Shown here piece after piece: positions 36,272-44,947 of a stretch of DNA of 64,000 nucleotides. Every line of letters begins with the position of its first letter. Positions within the stretch are counted from its first letter, which is position 1. Origin of the DNA: Herbidospora yilanensis (GTDB lineage Bacteria; Actinomycetota; Actinomycetes; Streptosporangiales; Streptosporangiaceae); the NCBI RefSeq assembly GCF_001570565.1, contig NZ_BBXE01000013.1:700984-764983 (forward strand), in the 5' to 3' direction. Position numbers and translations under genes: made by a program. The notes below the pieces were generated by a model. It was given only the letters and a program-made list of their open reading frames with translations, had not been told where the DNA came from and ran no database searches.

Positions 36272-38797
36272 ATGCGTGGCCAGGATTCCGCCTCCGAGCA
36301 CGACCACGAGGGCAAGGTGCCCCCGCCCAGTTTCGGGCAGTCGGCTCGTGACGAGAACTACCCGCAGCCCGGAGAGGGCTCCGGCAACGGCTGGTTCGCC
36401 GTCCCGACGACCCGCCCTGCCCAGCCGGAGTGGCCACCCGCTCCCGCCGCCCGGCCCGCCGAGCCCCCGACGTGGCCTCCGGCCCCGGCTCGCGAGCCCG
36501 CGGAATCCGGCGGCTGGTTCGCCCCCGAAGACGCGGAACGCTCCGACGAACCCGGCTCGACCTGGCCGACGCCCCGCTCGTGGCAACCGCCCGCGCCGGT
36601 GACCGAGCACACCCCCGAGGCTCCCCCGGCGGGCCACTTCGGCTTCCCGAAGGCCTCCGCCGATCCCGTCCAGCCCTCTGCCTGGCCTCCTCCGGCCTAC
36701 GATCCGCAGACCGAGGAGACCCGCGACCCGAGGGCCCCCTGGCCGATCCCCGCCGCCCCCGAGCCGGAGATCCAGCCGGCCTGGCCGGCCTACGACCCGC
36801 AGACGGAGGAAACACGGGACCCCAGGGCCGCCTGGCCCGCCCCCGTGCCTCCCGACGAACAGGGCGACACCGGCTCGGCCTGGCAGGGAACCGAGGAGAC
36901 CCTCGACCCCAAGGCCGCCTGGCCTACCCCCGCGCCTCCCGAGGAACAGGGCCACACCCGCTCGGCCTGGCAGGGAACCGAGGAAACCCGCGACCCCCAA
37001 GCCGCCTGGCCCGCCCCCGCGCCACCCGAGGAACAGGGCCACACCCGCTCGGCCTGGCCCGCCCCCGTCTACGACCCGGGAACCGAGGAGACGCGCGACT
37101 CCCGCGCCGCCTGGCAACCGCCGCAGGAAGACGACACCCGGGCCGCCTGGGCGCCCGTCCCGGAAGGCGACATCGACACCCAGGACACCCGGGAGGCCTG
37201 GCCGCCCCCCGTCTACTCCCCTGACACCGAGGAGACCCGCGACCGCGACGCGGCCTGGCCGGTCCCCGCCTACGACCCCGAGACCGAGGAGACCCGCGAC
37301 CACGGCAAGGCCGGTTCGTGGCCGCCCGCTCCGGCGCAGCAGTGGCCCGGGTGGCCCGCCGCGCCCGCCGCGCCCACCGTGCCCACCGCGGAGCCGCCGG
37401 CGCCGGTGGAGGAGCCCGCGGCCGTCGACGCCACCGCCTCCGGTCTCCCCCCGCTCCCCGAGTGGCCCGCCGCCGAGACCGAGCGCCCGGGTGAGCCGGG
37501 TGACATCGCCGTCTGGCCGCCGCGTCTGCCGGGCGAGGAATCCGCCGCCCCCGCCGAGCCGGTCGAGTCCCACGACGACCCGCCCGTCTACCCGCGTCAC
37601 TGGCCCGCGGCCGCCCACCCGGCCGAGGCGCCCGCCGAGGCCGACACGGGGGTGGCCACCGTCCCGGGCGACCGCCCCGAGGCGACGCCGTGGCCGCCCG
37701 CGCAGCAGTGGGCCAGCGACACCGGCACCCCGTGGCCGTCGGCCGCGATCCCCGGCGAGGAGCCCGCCGAGACGACGATCCCCCGCGAGGAGCAACCGGC
37801 CTTCCAGGAGGCCCAGCATTCATCCGCCGCGGTGAACGGCACCGCGGCCGACGTCCCCACCGATCCGGAGATGCCGTTGCAGAAGGTCGACCCCAAGCCG
37901 GAGCAGACGCAGGAGAACCTGTTCACTCCCCCCGTGCCGCCGGCCGCACCGGCGTCCCCGGGGCGAGGGTTCGAGAGCCTGGGCGCCGCGCCGGTGGCCG
38001 AGGGGATCGTCCATCCGCCGCTGCCCAAGGGCTACCGCCCGGCCGAGGCCGCCCCGATCATCGAGGTGCCCGCCAAGAAGAAGGGCGGCGGCGCCAAGAA
38101 GGTGCTGATGGCCGGCGGCGCCCTCGTCGTCATCGCGGCCATCGGGGCGTCGGCCTACATGGCCTACTCGGGCGAGGAGGAGCCGGTCGGCGAGGTCGCG
38201 GCTCCCCCGGTCACCAACGCCCCGGCGGCCCCCGGCGGCGAGGCCGAGCCCGCCCCGACGGTCGAGGCGGCGATGCTCGACTCGGAGGCAACCGACCCCC
38301 GCAAGCTGACCCTCAACGAGGCCTTCCCCGACGAGAAGGTCAGCGTGAACGGCCGCACCTTCAAACGCGTCAAGGTCAACATCACCGACGACTGCGCCTC
38401 GGCCGCCGCCGGCGCGTTCGCCAAGTCCCTGACGGAGAACGACTGCCGCCGGGTGCTCCGCGCGACCTACGTCGACGGCAAGAAGCAGTACGCCGTCACC
38501 ACCGGCATCGCCGTCCTCCCCACCAAGGACGCGGCCCTGGCCGTCGACCAGACCAAGAACCTCGGCAGCAACCTGTGGTTCCGCGGCCTCAACGGCGACC
38601 CCGACTCGGGCGCCGACCGGGTCGCCATCAGCGGCGGCTACGCCGCCGGCATGGTCTGGGGCCGCTACATCGTCTTCAGCTACGCCACCTACGCCGACGG
38701 CCACACCCCGGGCGAGAAGGAGAAGGACCTCGGCCCGGTCAGCGGCGCCTTCCGCGACCAGACGGCCGAGATCATCGAGAAGCGCGTCACGAGCTGA
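36272..38797 (+). CDS. proline/tryptophan-rich repeat membrane protein
   Basis: An 841-residue protein, not recognised. Residues 1-600 are low complexity, rich in Pro, Ala, Trp and Glu, probably disordered and cytoplasmic, with seven TEETRD-type repeats at ~146-345 ([16 protein letters not shown] and variants). KKKGGGAKK then precedes one membrane helix at ~609-631 ([22 protein letters not shown]). The outer domain (~670-841) begins [21 protein letters not shown] and holds TDDC and ENDC cysteines, and resembles the lipoprotein encoded just upstream. The membrane layout resembles a signalling or scaffold protein. Its end overlaps truA by 11 bases, convergently. Confidence 0.85.
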   Translation: MRGQDSASEHDHEGKVPPPSFGQSARDENYPQPGEGSGNGWFAVPTTRPAQPEWPPAPAARPAEPPTWPPAPAREPAESGGWFAPEDAERSDEPGSTWPTPRSWQPPAPVTEHTPEAPPAGHFGFPKASADPVQPSAWPPPAYDPQTEETRDPRAPWPIPAAPEPEIQPAWPAYDPQTEETRDPRAAWPAPVPPDEQGDTGSAWQGTEETLDPKAAWPTPAPPEEQGHTRSAWQGTEETRDPQAAWPAPAPPEEQGHTRSAWPAPVYDPGTEETRDSRAAWQPPQEDDTRAAWAPVPEGDIDTQDTREAWPPPVYSPDTEETRDRDAAWPVPAYDPETEETRDHGKAGSWPPAPAQQWPGWPAAPAAPTVPTAEPPAPVEEPAAVDATASGLPPLPEWPAAETERPGEPGDIAVWPPRLPGEESAAPAEPVESHDDPPVYPRHWPAAAHPAEAPAEADTGVATVPGDRPEATPWPPAQQWASDTGTPWPSAAIPGEEPAETTIPREEQPAFQEAQHSSAAVNGTAADVPTDPEMPLQKVDPKPEQTQENLFTPPVPPAAPASPGRGFESLGAAPVAEGIVHPPLPKGYRPAEAAPIIEVPAKKKGGGAKKVLMAGGALVVIAAIGASAYMAYSGEEEPVGEVAAPPVTNAPAAPGGEAEPAPTVEAAMLDSEATDPRKLTLNEAFPDEKVSVNGRTFKRVKVNITDDCASAAAGAFAKSLTENDCRRVLRATYVDGKKQYAVTTGIAVLPTKDAALAVDQTKNLGSNLWFRGLNGDPDSGADRVAISGGYAAGMVWGRYIVFSYATYADGHTPGEKEKDLGPVSGAFRDQTAEIIEKRVTS
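36697..37315 (+). repeat. coding tandem repeat (TEETRD units)
   Basis: Seven in-frame units encode TEETRD (once TEETLD) followed by a short charged stretch and, in most, AAW. Units 3-5 are very alike also at DNA level, with the [10 protein letters not shown] block repeated, which points to recent slippage or unequal exchange. Confidence 0.8.
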
Positions 38798-39596
38798 GCG
38801 TGCGCACCCGGCGGGTCATCTCCGCCCGTCCCGCGAGTTCGGCGTCGGCCGGGTAGCTGACCTCCTCCAGGGTCAGCCCGACCGCCGGCGCCACGTGCAC
38901 GCCAGAGTCGCGCACCGCGCGGCGGAGCACCTCGCCCGGCCATTCGATGGGCTGCCGCCCGTCGCCGACCATCAGCAGCGACCCCACCAGCGCCCGGACC
39001 ATCGAGTGGCAGAAGGCATCCGCGACCACCGTCGCCGTCAGGAACGTCTCGCCGCGCTCCCACGACAACCGCTGGAGTTCGCGGATCGTGGTCGCGCCCT
39101 CGCGCTTCTTGCAGAACGCCGCGAAGTCGTGTTCGCCGAGCAGTGCCGCCGAACCGGCGTTCAGCAGGCCGACGTCGAGGGGGCGCTGATACCAGAGGAC
39201 GTCCTTGCGCCGCAGCGGGTCGACTCCCCCGGCGTTGTCGCTCACGCGGTAGCCGTACCGGCGGGAAAGGGCCGAGAAGCGGGCGTCGAAACCGGGAGGG
39301 GCGACGCTGACGCGGTTCACCCGCACGTCGGGAGGCAGCACCCCCGCCAGCCGCCGCAGCAGCATGGCGGGCCCCTCGATGTCGTCGGCCAGGTCGACGT
39401 GGGCGACCTGGCCCCGCGCGTGCACGCCCGCGTCGGTGCGGCCCGCCACGGTCAGGGACGGGGGTTCGGGCAGGCGCAGGATGCGGCCCAGGGCGGCTTC
39501 GAGCTCTCCCTGGACGGTACGCCTGCCGGGCTGCTTGGCCCAGCCCGAGAAGTCGGTCCCGTCATATCCCAGATCGAGCCGCAGCCGCATCGACAC
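38787..39596 (-). CDS. truA: tRNA pseudouridine(38-40) synthase
   Basis: A 269-residue TruA that makes pseudouridine at tRNA positions 38-40. The catalytic Asp is in [14 protein letters not shown]. Other motifs are [20 protein letters not shown] at the start, [14 protein letters not shown] and [20 protein letters not shown]. It begins at ATG 39596 (AAAGGGG upstream; a second ATG at 39590 is possible), after the rplQ terminator. Its 3' end overlaps the convergent repeat-protein gene by 11 bases. Confidence 0.95.
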   Translation of the reverse strand: MSMRLRLDLGYDGTDFSGWAKQPGRRTVQGELEAALGRILRLPEPPSLTVAGRTDAGVHARGQVAHVDLADDIEGPAMLLRRLAGVLPPDVRVNRVSVAPPGFDARFSALSRRYGYRVSDNAGGVDPLRRKDVLWYQRPLDVGLLNAGSAALLGEHDFAAFCKKREGATTIRELQRLSWERGETFLTATVVADAFCHSMVRALVGSLLMVGDGRQPIEWPGEVLRRAVRDSGVHVAPAVGLTLEEVSYPADAELAGRAEMTRRVRTLSS

Positions 39597-39607
39597 ACCC
39601 CTTTGGT

Positions 39608-39648
39608 GAAAAAGAAACGGGTCCGGCGTCCCACGGGACGCCGGACCC
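39608..39648 (-). terminator. intrinsic terminator of rplQ / alpha operon
   Basis: A 13-pair perfect stem (39619-39631 with 39636-39648, loop CACG) is followed on the minus strand by GTTTCTTTTTC. It lies 15 bases after the rplQ stop codon, between rplQ and truA. Confidence 0.88.
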
Positions 39649-39663
39649 AGAAAGCCCGAAGGA

Positions 39664-40185
39664 TCAGGCCTCGTCGTCCTTCTTGGCCTCGGTCTCGGTG
39701 ACCTCGGCCTCGTCGGCGGAAGCCGCCGCCTTGGTCTCCTCGACCTCGTCGATCTCCGCGGCCTTGGGCTCCGGCGCCGGGGCGGCGGCGGGCTCGGGGG
39801 CCTTGCGGGTCGTGGTGACGGCGTTCAGCGGCTCGCTGACGAGCTCGATGACGGCCATGGGAGCGGCGTCACCCTTACGCTGACCGATCTTGGTGATCCG
39901 GGTGTAGCCACCGGGACGCTCCGCGAAGGAGGGGGCGATCTCGGTGAAGAGGTGGTGCACGACGCCCTTGTCGCGGACGACGGTCAGCACCTGGCGACGG
40001 TTGTGGATGTCGCCCTTCTTCGCCTTGGTGATCAGCCGCTCCGCCAGCGGGCGCAGGCGCTTGGCCTTGGCCTCGGTGGTCTTGATCTTCCCGTGCTGGA
40101 AGAGCTGCGTCGCCAGGTTCGACAGAATCAGCTTCTCGTGCGCCGGGGAGCCACCGAGACGGGCGCCTTTGGTGGGCTTGGGCAT
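39664..40185 (-). CDS. rplQ: 50S ribosomal protein L17
   Basis: A 173-residue L17. The conserved core is residues 1-118 ([78 protein letters not shown]). The last ~50 residues are an Ala/Glu-rich acidic tail, longer than in E. coli but common in Streptosporangiales. Last gene of the alpha operon, 83 bases after rpoA. Confidence 0.97.
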   Translation of the reverse strand: MPKPTKGARLGGSPAHEKLILSNLATQLFQHGKIKTTEAKAKRLRPLAERLITKAKKGDIHNRRQVLTVVRDKGVVHHLFTEIAPSFAERPGGYTRITKIGQRKGDAAPMAVIELVSEPLNAVTTTRKAPEPAAAPAPEPKAAEIDEVEETKAAASADEAEVTETEAKKDDEA

Positions 40186-40204
40186 GACATGCTCCTTTGG
40201 ATAA

Positions 40205-40237
40205 CCCGCCCCGGCCGTATCAGGTACCGGGGTCGGG
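40205..40237 (-). other. intercistronic hairpin rpoA-rplQ
   Basis: CCCG-CCCCGG (40205-40214) pairs with CCGGGG-T-CGGG (40227-40237) around a 12-base loop, ten pairs with one bulged T. It lies in the 83-base gap between rpoA and rplQ. No T run follows. Confidence 0.5.
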
Positions 40238-40268
40238 CCGATCAGACGATCGTTCTATCTGGGAAAAC

Positions 40269-41285
40269 TCAGTACTGCTCGGTCTCGATGAAGCCGCCGT
40301 CCTCGTCGTCGTAGCCGCCACCGGCGACAGCGGACGGGTCGAATCCGGGCGGGCTGTCCTTGAGCGCGAGACCCATCTCGTGCAGCTTCTGCTTGACCTC
40401 TTCGATGGACTTCGCGCCGAAGTTGCGGATGTCCAGCAGGTCCTGCTCGCTGCGCGCGACGAGCTCGCCCACGGTGTGGATGCCCTCGCGCTTGAGGCAG
40501 TTGTAGGACCGGACCGTGAGGTTGAGCTCCTCGATCGGCAGCGCCAGGTCGGCCGCCAGGGCGGCGTCGGTCGGCGACGGGCCGATGTCGATGCCCTCGG
40601 CCTCGACGTTGAGCTCACGGGCCAGGCCGAACAGCTCGACGAGGGTCTTGCCGGCCGAGGCCACCGCGTCGCGGGGCTTCATGCACGGCTTGGTCTCGAC
40701 GTCGAGGATCAGCCGGTCGAAGTCGGTGCGCTGCTCGACACGCGTCGCCTCGACCTTGTAGGTGACCTTGAGCACCGGCGAGTAGATGGAGTCGATCGGG
40801 ATGCGGCCGATCTCCTGGCCGGGCTGCTTGTTCTGGGCGGCGGAGACGTAGCCGCGACCGCGCTCGACGGTCAGCTCCATCTCCAGCTTCGCCTTGCCGT
40901 TCAGCGTGGCGATGTGGAGGTCGGGGTTGTGCACCTCGACACCGGCCGGGGGCGCGATGTCGGCGGCGGTGACCTCGCCGGGGCCCTGCTTGCGCAGGTA
41001 CATGACCACCGGCTCGTCGTGCTCGGAGGAGACGACCAGGTTCTTGAGGTTCAGGATGATGTCGGTGACGTCTTCCTTGACCCCGGGAACGGTCGAGAAC
41101 TCGTGGAGCACACCCTCGATGCGGATGGAGGTCACGGCCGCGCCCGGAATGGACGACAGCAGCGTGCGCCGCACGGAGTTGCCGATGGTGTAACCGAAGC
41201 CCGGCTCCAGCGGCTCGATGACGAACTTGGACCGGTGCTCCTCGAGGGACTCCTCGACGAGACTGGGACGCTGTGCGATGAGCAT
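40269..41285 (-). CDS. rpoA: DNA-directed RNA polymerase alpha subunit
   Basis: A 338-residue alpha subunit. The N-terminal assembly domain (~1-230) has [20 protein letters not shown] and [18 protein letters not shown]. The C-terminal domain (~250-315) has [20 protein letters not shown] and [19 protein letters not shown], which bind UP elements and activators. The tail is acidic. It follows rpsD by 110 bases that hold a hairpin. Confidence 0.98.
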   Translation of the reverse strand: MLIAQRPSLVEESLEEHRSKFVIEPLEPGFGYTIGNSVRRTLLSSIPGAAVTSIRIEGVLHEFSTVPGVKEDVTDIILNLKNLVVSSEHDEPVVMYLRKQGPGEVTAADIAPPAGVEVHNPDLHIATLNGKAKLEMELTVERGRGYVSAAQNKQPGQEIGRIPIDSIYSPVLKVTYKVEATRVEQRTDFDRLILDVETKPCMKPRDAVASAGKTLVELFGLARELNVEAEGIDIGPSPTDAALAADLALPIEELNLTVRSYNCLKREGIHTVGELVARSEQDLLDIRNFGAKSIEEVKQKLHEMGLALKDSPPGFDPSAVAGGGYDDEDGGFIETEQY

Positions 41286-41344
41286 GCGTGATTCCCTTCA
41301 CAGACGGCGGCGCCCGCTATTTGACGCCACTCGACAACAACCAT

Positions 41345-41383
41345 GATGCCGCACGATCCGGTCAAACCGGACCATGCGGCATC
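41345..41383 (-). other. hairpin between rpsD and rpoA
   Basis: GATGCCGCA (41345-41353) and TGCGGCATC (41375-41383) enclose a 3x3 internal loop and a second perfect stem TCCGGT/ACCGGA with a CAA loop. It starts 12 bases after the rpsD stop. It could lower rpoA relative to ribosomal protein expression or be a binding site; no T run follows. Confidence 0.65.
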
Positions 41384-41395
41384 AAGGAGCACTAC

Positions 41396-42022
41396 TTACT
41401 TGGAGTAGAGCTCGACGATGAGCTGCTCCTGGACCAGCGTGTCGATCTGCTGGCGGACCGGGAGCTGGTGCACGAGCACCCGCATGGCCTCGGGGGCGAC
41501 ACCCAGCCACGCCGGGACGGTCTTGTCACCGGCGGTGGCGCGGGCCACCTCGTAGGGCATGAGGTTGCGCGACTTCTCGCGGATCTCCACGATGTCGTGC
41601 TCGCGGACGCGGTAGGACGGGATGTCCACCTTCTTGCCGTTCACGGTCACGTGGCCGTGGCGGACCTGCTGGCGGGCGGCGTCGCGCGACTCGGCGAAAC
41701 CGGCGCGGTAGACCACGTTGTCGAGACGGCTCTCCAGGATCTGGAGGAGGTTCTCGCCGGTCTTGCCGCTCTTGCGGTTGGCTTCCTCGTAGTAGTTGCG
41801 GAACTGCTTCTCGAGGATGCCGTAGATGCGGCGGGTCTTCTGCTTCTCACGAAGCTGGAGCTGGTACTCAGACTCCTTCGGCCGACCGCGACCGTGCTCA
41901 CCCGGGGGGTAAGGACGGATCTCGATGGGGCACTTCGCGGACTCACACTTCTTGCCCTTGAGGAAGAGCTTGGTCTTCTCGCGGCGGCAGAGCTTGCAGT
42001 CCGCACCCGTGTAACGAGCCAT
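41396..42022 (-). CDS. rpsD: 30S ribosomal protein S4
   Basis: A 208-residue S4 of the zinc-binding type: Cys9-x2-Cys12 (DCKLC), Cys26 and Cys31 (KKCESAKC). The S4 RNA-binding domain is around residues 95-160 ([23 protein letters not shown] split by [14 protein letters not shown]). The end is VEQ-like [10 protein letters not shown]. Primary 16S-binding protein and, in other bacteria, a translational autoregulator. Confidence 0.97.
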   Translation of the reverse strand: MARYTGADCKLCRREKTKLFLKGKKCESAKCPIEIRPYPPGEHGRGRPKESEYQLQLREKQKTRRIYGILEKQFRNYYEEANRKSGKTGENLLQILESRLDNVVYRAGFAESRDAARQQVRHGHVTVNGKKVDIPSYRVREHDIVEIREKSRNLMPYEVARATAGDKTVPAWLGVAPEAMRVLVHQLPVRQQIDTLVQEQLIVELYSK

Positions 42023-42042
42023 TTTTTCTTATCTCCTGGACG

Positions 42043-42447
42043 TCAGACGCGGCGGCGCTTCGGCGGACGGCAACCGTTGTGCGGGACCGGCGTCACGTCC
42101 TGGATGGACCCGACCTCGAGCCCGGTCGCCTGGAGCGAACGGATCGCGGTCTCCCGGCCGGAACCGGGGCCCTTGACGAAGACGTCGACCTTGCGCATGC
42201 CGTGCTCCATGGCGCGGCGGGCGGCGTTCTCGGCGGCCATCTGGGCGGCGAACGGGGTGGACTTACGGGAGCCCTTGAACCCGACGTGGCCGGCGCTGGC
42301 CCAGGAGATCACGTTCCCGTTCGGGTCGGTGATCGAGACGATCGTGTTGTTGAACGTGCTCTTGATGTGGGCGTGCCCGTGAGCGACGTTCTTCTTTTCC
42401 TTGCGGCGCACCTTCTTGGGTGCGCCCTGGCGGCTCTTCGGCGGCAT
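42043..42447 (-). CDS. rpsK: 30S ribosomal protein S11
   Basis: A 134-residue S11. Diagnostic segments are [56 protein letters not shown] and the C-terminal [20 protein letters not shown] at 42447. It lies between rpsM (37 bases upstream) and rpsD (20 bases downstream) in the alpha operon. Confidence 0.98.
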   Translation of the reverse strand: MPPKSRQGAPKKVRRKEKKNVAHGHAHIKSTFNNTIVSITDPNGNVISWASAGHVGFKGSRKSTPFAAQMAAENAARRAMEHGMRKVDVFVKGPGSGRETAIRSLQATGLEVGSIQDVTPVPHNGCRPPKRRRV

Positions 42448-42484
42448 TTAAGCGCTATCTCCTGAAATGGGCTGCAGCTAAGGA

Positions 42485-42865
42485 CTACTTCTTGCCCGGC
42501 TTCTTCTTGCCGGCCACGGTCTTCTTCTTGCCCTTGCGGGTACGCGCGTTCGTCTGCGTCCGCTGACCGTGGACGGGCAGGCCCTTGCGGTGCCGGATGC
42601 CCTGGTAGCAGCCGATTTCGATCTTGCGACGAATGTCGGCCTGAACTTCGCGGCGGAGGTCACCCTCGATCTTGAAGTTCGCCTCGATGTAGTCACGCAT
42701 GGGCACGAGCTCGGTGTCGGAGAGCTGGTGCACGCGCAGGTCGCCGGAGACGCCGGTGGCGTTCAGGATCTCGAGCGCGCGGGTACGGCCGATGCCGTAA
42801 ATGTAGGTGAGAGCGATCTCCAGCCGCTTGTCGCGGGGGAGGTCGACGCCAACCAGGCGAGCCAT
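42485..42865 (-). CDS. rpsM: 30S ribosomal protein S13
   Basis: A 126-residue S13 from ATG 42865 ([20 protein letters not shown]). It has [19 protein letters not shown], the helical hairpin and [19 protein letters not shown] followed by the basic tail [18 protein letters not shown] longer in-frame extension to 43030 has no family support. The 212-base gap to rpmJ upstream carries a structured element. Confidence 0.97.
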   Translation of the reverse strand: MARLVGVDLPRDKRLEIALTYIYGIGRTRALEILNATGVSGDLRVHQLSDTELVPMRDYIEANFKIEGDLRREVQADIRRKIEIGCYQGIRHRKGLPVHGQRTQTNARTRKGKKKTVAGKKKPGKK

Positions 42866-43016
42866 GGTCGGGCATTCTCCTTCGTTTCGCGGAGGTCCTG
42901 CGCCCCACGCCCCTCCCCAATGCCCGGGGTGAGGGCCCCGGCCTCCGACCGGGGGTCTCCCGCGTGGTTCACCCCGGAAAGGGGCGCCTTCGCGAGTGTG
43001 GCGCGCGATTACAGAC

Positions 43017-43071
43017 CCGGCCCCGCACATGCGTCGAGTCCGTCACCGTGGACGGACTCAGCAGGGGCCGG
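43017..43071 (-). other. two-tier stem-loop between rpmJ and rpsM
   Basis: An outer stem CCGGCCCC (43017-43024) / GGGGCCGG (43064-43071) encloses a perfect inner stem GAGTCCGTC (43036-43044) / GACGGACTC (43051-43059). It begins right after the rpmJ stop codon in the 212-base rpmJ-rpsM gap. It may be a leaky terminator or a leader for rpsM. The remainder of the gap (42866-43016) shows G/C-rich small dyads only. Confidence 0.55.
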
Positions 43072-43077
43072 TGGCGA

Positions 43078-43191
43078 CTAGCCCTGACGCTGCTTGTGGC
43101 GCAGGTTGTCGCAGATCACCATGACTCGACCGTGCCGGCGGATCACCTTGCACTTGTCACAGATCTTCTTGACGCTCGGCTTGACCTTCAT
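43078..43191 (-). CDS. rpmJ: 50S ribosomal protein L36
   Basis: A 37-residue L36, [20 protein letters not shown] at the start and [11 protein letters not shown] at the end, with the zinc ligands Cys11, Cys14, Cys27 and His32. It is the zinc-binding (C+) form. The gene starts with ATG 43191 and stops with TAG at 43078. It follows infA by 15 bases, as in most actinobacteria. Confidence 0.97.
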   Translation of the reverse strand: MKVKPSVKKICDKCKVIRRHGRVMVICDNLRHKQRQG

Positions 43192-43206
43192 AGTCCTTAA
43201 TCGTTC

Positions 43207-43428
43207 CTACTTGTACCGGTAGACGATCCGGCCGCGAGTGAGGTCGTAGGGGCTAAGCTCCACGACGACCCGGTCGTCCGGGAGGATGCGGATGTAGTGC
43301 ATGCGCATCCTGCCGCTGATGTGGGCCAGGACCTTATGGCCGTTGTCGAGCTGCACCCGGAACATGGCGTTCGGGAGCGACTCGACCACAGTGCCCTCGA
43401 TCTCGATGGCGCCGTCTTTCTTGGCCAA
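43207..43428 (-). CDS. infA: translation initiation factor IF-1
   Basis: A 73-residue IF-1 (S1-like OB fold) that blocks the A site during initiation: [40 protein letters not shown] and [16 protein letters not shown]. The start is a TTG at 43428 with a strong GAGGAAC ribosome binding site at the right distance; this gives the family's exact 73-residue length, while an in-frame GTG at 43446 would add six residues and include that site. Confidence 0.95.
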   Translation of the reverse strand: MAKKDGAIEIEGTVVESLPNAMFRVQLDNGHKVLAHISGRMRMHYIRILPDDRVVVELSPYDLTRGRIVYRYK

Positions 43429-43642
43429 AAGTTCCTCACGTTTCACTGATGCTCGGTCGTCTGAGGCTTCGGAACACTAATCAGCCGCGACCTTCAGGCG
43501 TACAGAGAGCGGCGGCGGCAAGGCCGCCACGCAAAAGGTCATAGTGAACCGACAAAGGAGTGTACGGCAACCCGGTGCGGAACGCGAAACGATCACGCAG
43601 AACGGGCCCTCGTACACAACCGCATTCCAGGATAGCGCAAAA
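43429..43642. other. infA leader/promoter region
   Basis: No gene is seen. On the minus strand a TACACT hexamer (43559-43564 on plus) may be a -10 box, with a poor -35. A small hairpin GGCGGC-CTT-GCCGCC lies near 43511-43527 in the presumed leader. Upstream of this region is the long hairpin at 43643-43692, so the infA operon seems insulated from the genes before it. Confidence 0.4.
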
Positions 43643-43692
43643 CCGGGCCCACCCGTCCGGCACCGCCGACATGCCGGATCGGGTGGGCCCGG
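43643..43692 (-). terminator. long hairpin upstream of infA, terminator-like on the minus strand
   Basis: CCGGGCCCACCCG (43643-43655) pairs perfectly with 43680-43692. An inner stem TCCGGCA (43656-43662) / TGCCGGA (43672-43678) stacks on it with one bulged T, about 20 pairs in all. On the minus strand the stem is followed at once by TTTTGCGC. It lies ~190 bases beyond the secreted-protein gene, whose own terminator is at 43820-43864, so what it terminates is unclear. Confidence 0.6.
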
Positions 43693-43819
43693 TGGCTTCG
43701 CGCCCGGGCGGCCCGCTCAGCCGGGACGCCCGGTGGCCGGGGGACTCCCACCCGGCCGACAAAGATCACCTACCCGGAGACAACCCGGTCAACGAGCCCG
43801 TAGGGCAAAGAGTCCGCAT

Positions 43820-43864
43820 GAAAACGAATAGGGCCCGTCCTTGTCAGGACGGGCCCCGCTTTTT
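43820..43864 (-). terminator. terminator of the small secreted protein gene
   Basis: A 10-pair perfect stem GGGCCCGTCC (43831-43840) / GGACGGGCCC (43847-43856) with a 6-base loop. On the minus strand it is followed by TATTCGTTTTC; on the plus strand by CGC and TTTTT, so it can act in both directions. It starts 15 bases past the stop codon of the minus-strand gene. Confidence 0.82.
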
Positions 43865-43879
43865 CAGGTGCGGCACGAC

Positions 43880-44344
43880 TCAGAAGGCGTCGTTCCAGCC
43901 ACCGCAGTCGTCGAACCGGTTGGTGCCCTCGCAGACCCGGAAGTCCACGTCCTTCACGAAGCCCTTCTTGAAGCCGAAGAACTTGTCGAAGTCGCCGTGG
44001 CCGAAGGACGTGTTCTTGAACCACTTCGTGTGGCTCTTGCCGAAGCGGTCGGTGTAGCGGTACCAGACGTACGACCACTGACGGTCGCGGTCGGTGTCGA
44101 AGAGGTCGCCGTAGAACCAGTACTGGTTGCCGGTCTTGGTCCAGTAGCCCTTGAAGTAGGAGCGGTGGCTCTTCTCGAACTTGTCGCCCCAGTGCGAGTA
44201 GTAAGGGCCGAAGAAGTGCTTGGACGAGGCCGCGGCGGAGCCGGCCGAAGCGGTGGCGCCGGCGGTCGCGGGGGCGGCCATGGCGCCGGCCATGAGACCG
44301 GCGGCGAGGGCGGTGCCGGCGAGAACGCGGGGGAGCTTGCGCAT
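43880..44344 (-). CDS. small secreted aromatic-rich protein of unknown function
   Basis: A 154-residue protein from ATG 44344 (GGAGGA upstream). Residues 1-~29 are a signal peptide (MRKLPRVLAGTALAAGLMAG ending near PATA). The mature part is unusually rich in Phe, Tyr, Trp, Lys and Asp, e.g. KHFFGPYYSHWGDKFEKSHR, YWTKTGNQYWFYGDLF and WFKNTSFGHGDFDKFFGF, with repeats of x-K-F/W-F. Two cysteines near the end (FRVCEGT, DDCGGW) may form a disulphide. I do not recognise the family. It is inserted between infA and the DUF1707/map genes with its own terminator. Confidence 0.8.
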   Translation of the reverse strand: MRKLPRVLAGTALAAGLMAGAMAAPATAGATASAGSAAASSKHFFGPYYSHWGDKFEKSHRSYFKGYWTKTGNQYWFYGDLFDTDRDRQWSYVWYRYTDRFGKSHTKWFKNTSFGHGDFDKFFGFKKGFVKDVDFRVCEGTNRFDDCGGWNDAF

Positions 44345-44472
44345 GTGTCTGTCCTCCAGGGAGACCGTCCGGAGATGCTGCTCATCTCCGGACACCGCTC
44401 ACATTAGGAAGGCACAACCCGCTGTTCTGTGGACGAATGCACACTCACTCGCGAGCGTGCACAACGGCACAT

Positions 44473-44916
44473 TCAGGACCCCAATTCCCGCTTTTTATCG
44501 CCATTCTGACTTTGGGCGAGCGTGGAGATGAGCAGGCCGATCCCCCACGGCCCCATCACCCACAACGGCCAGGGGTAGACCGGTCCCCCGCTCGTCATCG
44601 CGACGACCACCCAGACGGCCCAGTTGATCAGGGAGACGAGGGCCCAGGCGCTCCAGGCCCGTTTCAGGTTCTCCGACACTGGCTTGGCCTGCGGCTTCAT
44701 CGGCTCGGGACGCGCGGGGAGGTTCCGCAGGTCGATGTCCGGCAGGTCGCGGGTGAGCACCCGGAGCTCGCCGAACGTCTTGGCGGCATAGGCCGCCTCC
44801 AGTCGCTCGCCGAACTCCTCGGCGTTCAGGCGCCCTTCGACCATGTGCTCCCGAAGGGCGGCCGCGACCTTCTCCCGGTCGGCGTCAGAGGCGCGCATCT
44901 CCGGACTGAATGCCAT
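44473..44916 (-). CDS. DUF1707 (SHOCT-like) domain membrane protein
   Basis: A 147-residue protein. The DUF1707 domain is at residues 6-58 (MRASDADREKVAAALREHMV, EGRLNAEEFGERLEAAYAAKTFGEL cut across the conserved RL-EEF-ER). A linker with Pro/Lys follows, then two membrane helices (SAWALVSLINWAVWVVVAM and WPLWVMGPWGIGLLIST). DUF1707 proteins are frequent in actinobacteria with unknown role. It lies 31 bases downstream of map. Confidence 0.88.
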   Translation of the reverse strand: MAFSPEMRASDADREKVAAALREHMVEGRLNAEEFGERLEAAYAAKTFGELRVLTRDLPDIDLRNLPARPEPMKPQAKPVSENLKRAWSAWALVSLINWAVWVVVAMTSGGPVYPWPLWVMGPWGIGLLISTLAQSQNGDKKRELGS

Positions 44917-44947
44917 GGCCGAACCTCCAAATGCGTCTTTTTACCAA

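Noticed and set aside
36697-37315. Regular repeats that could be mistaken for a CRISPR array
   Set aside because: The repeats stay in one reading frame, encode TEETRD units, and have no unique spacers or cas genes nearby.
43481-43762. A 93-codon minus-strand frame upstream of infA
   Set aside because: No ribosome binding site, no recognisable domain, and it spans the 20-pair hairpin; treated as non-coding.
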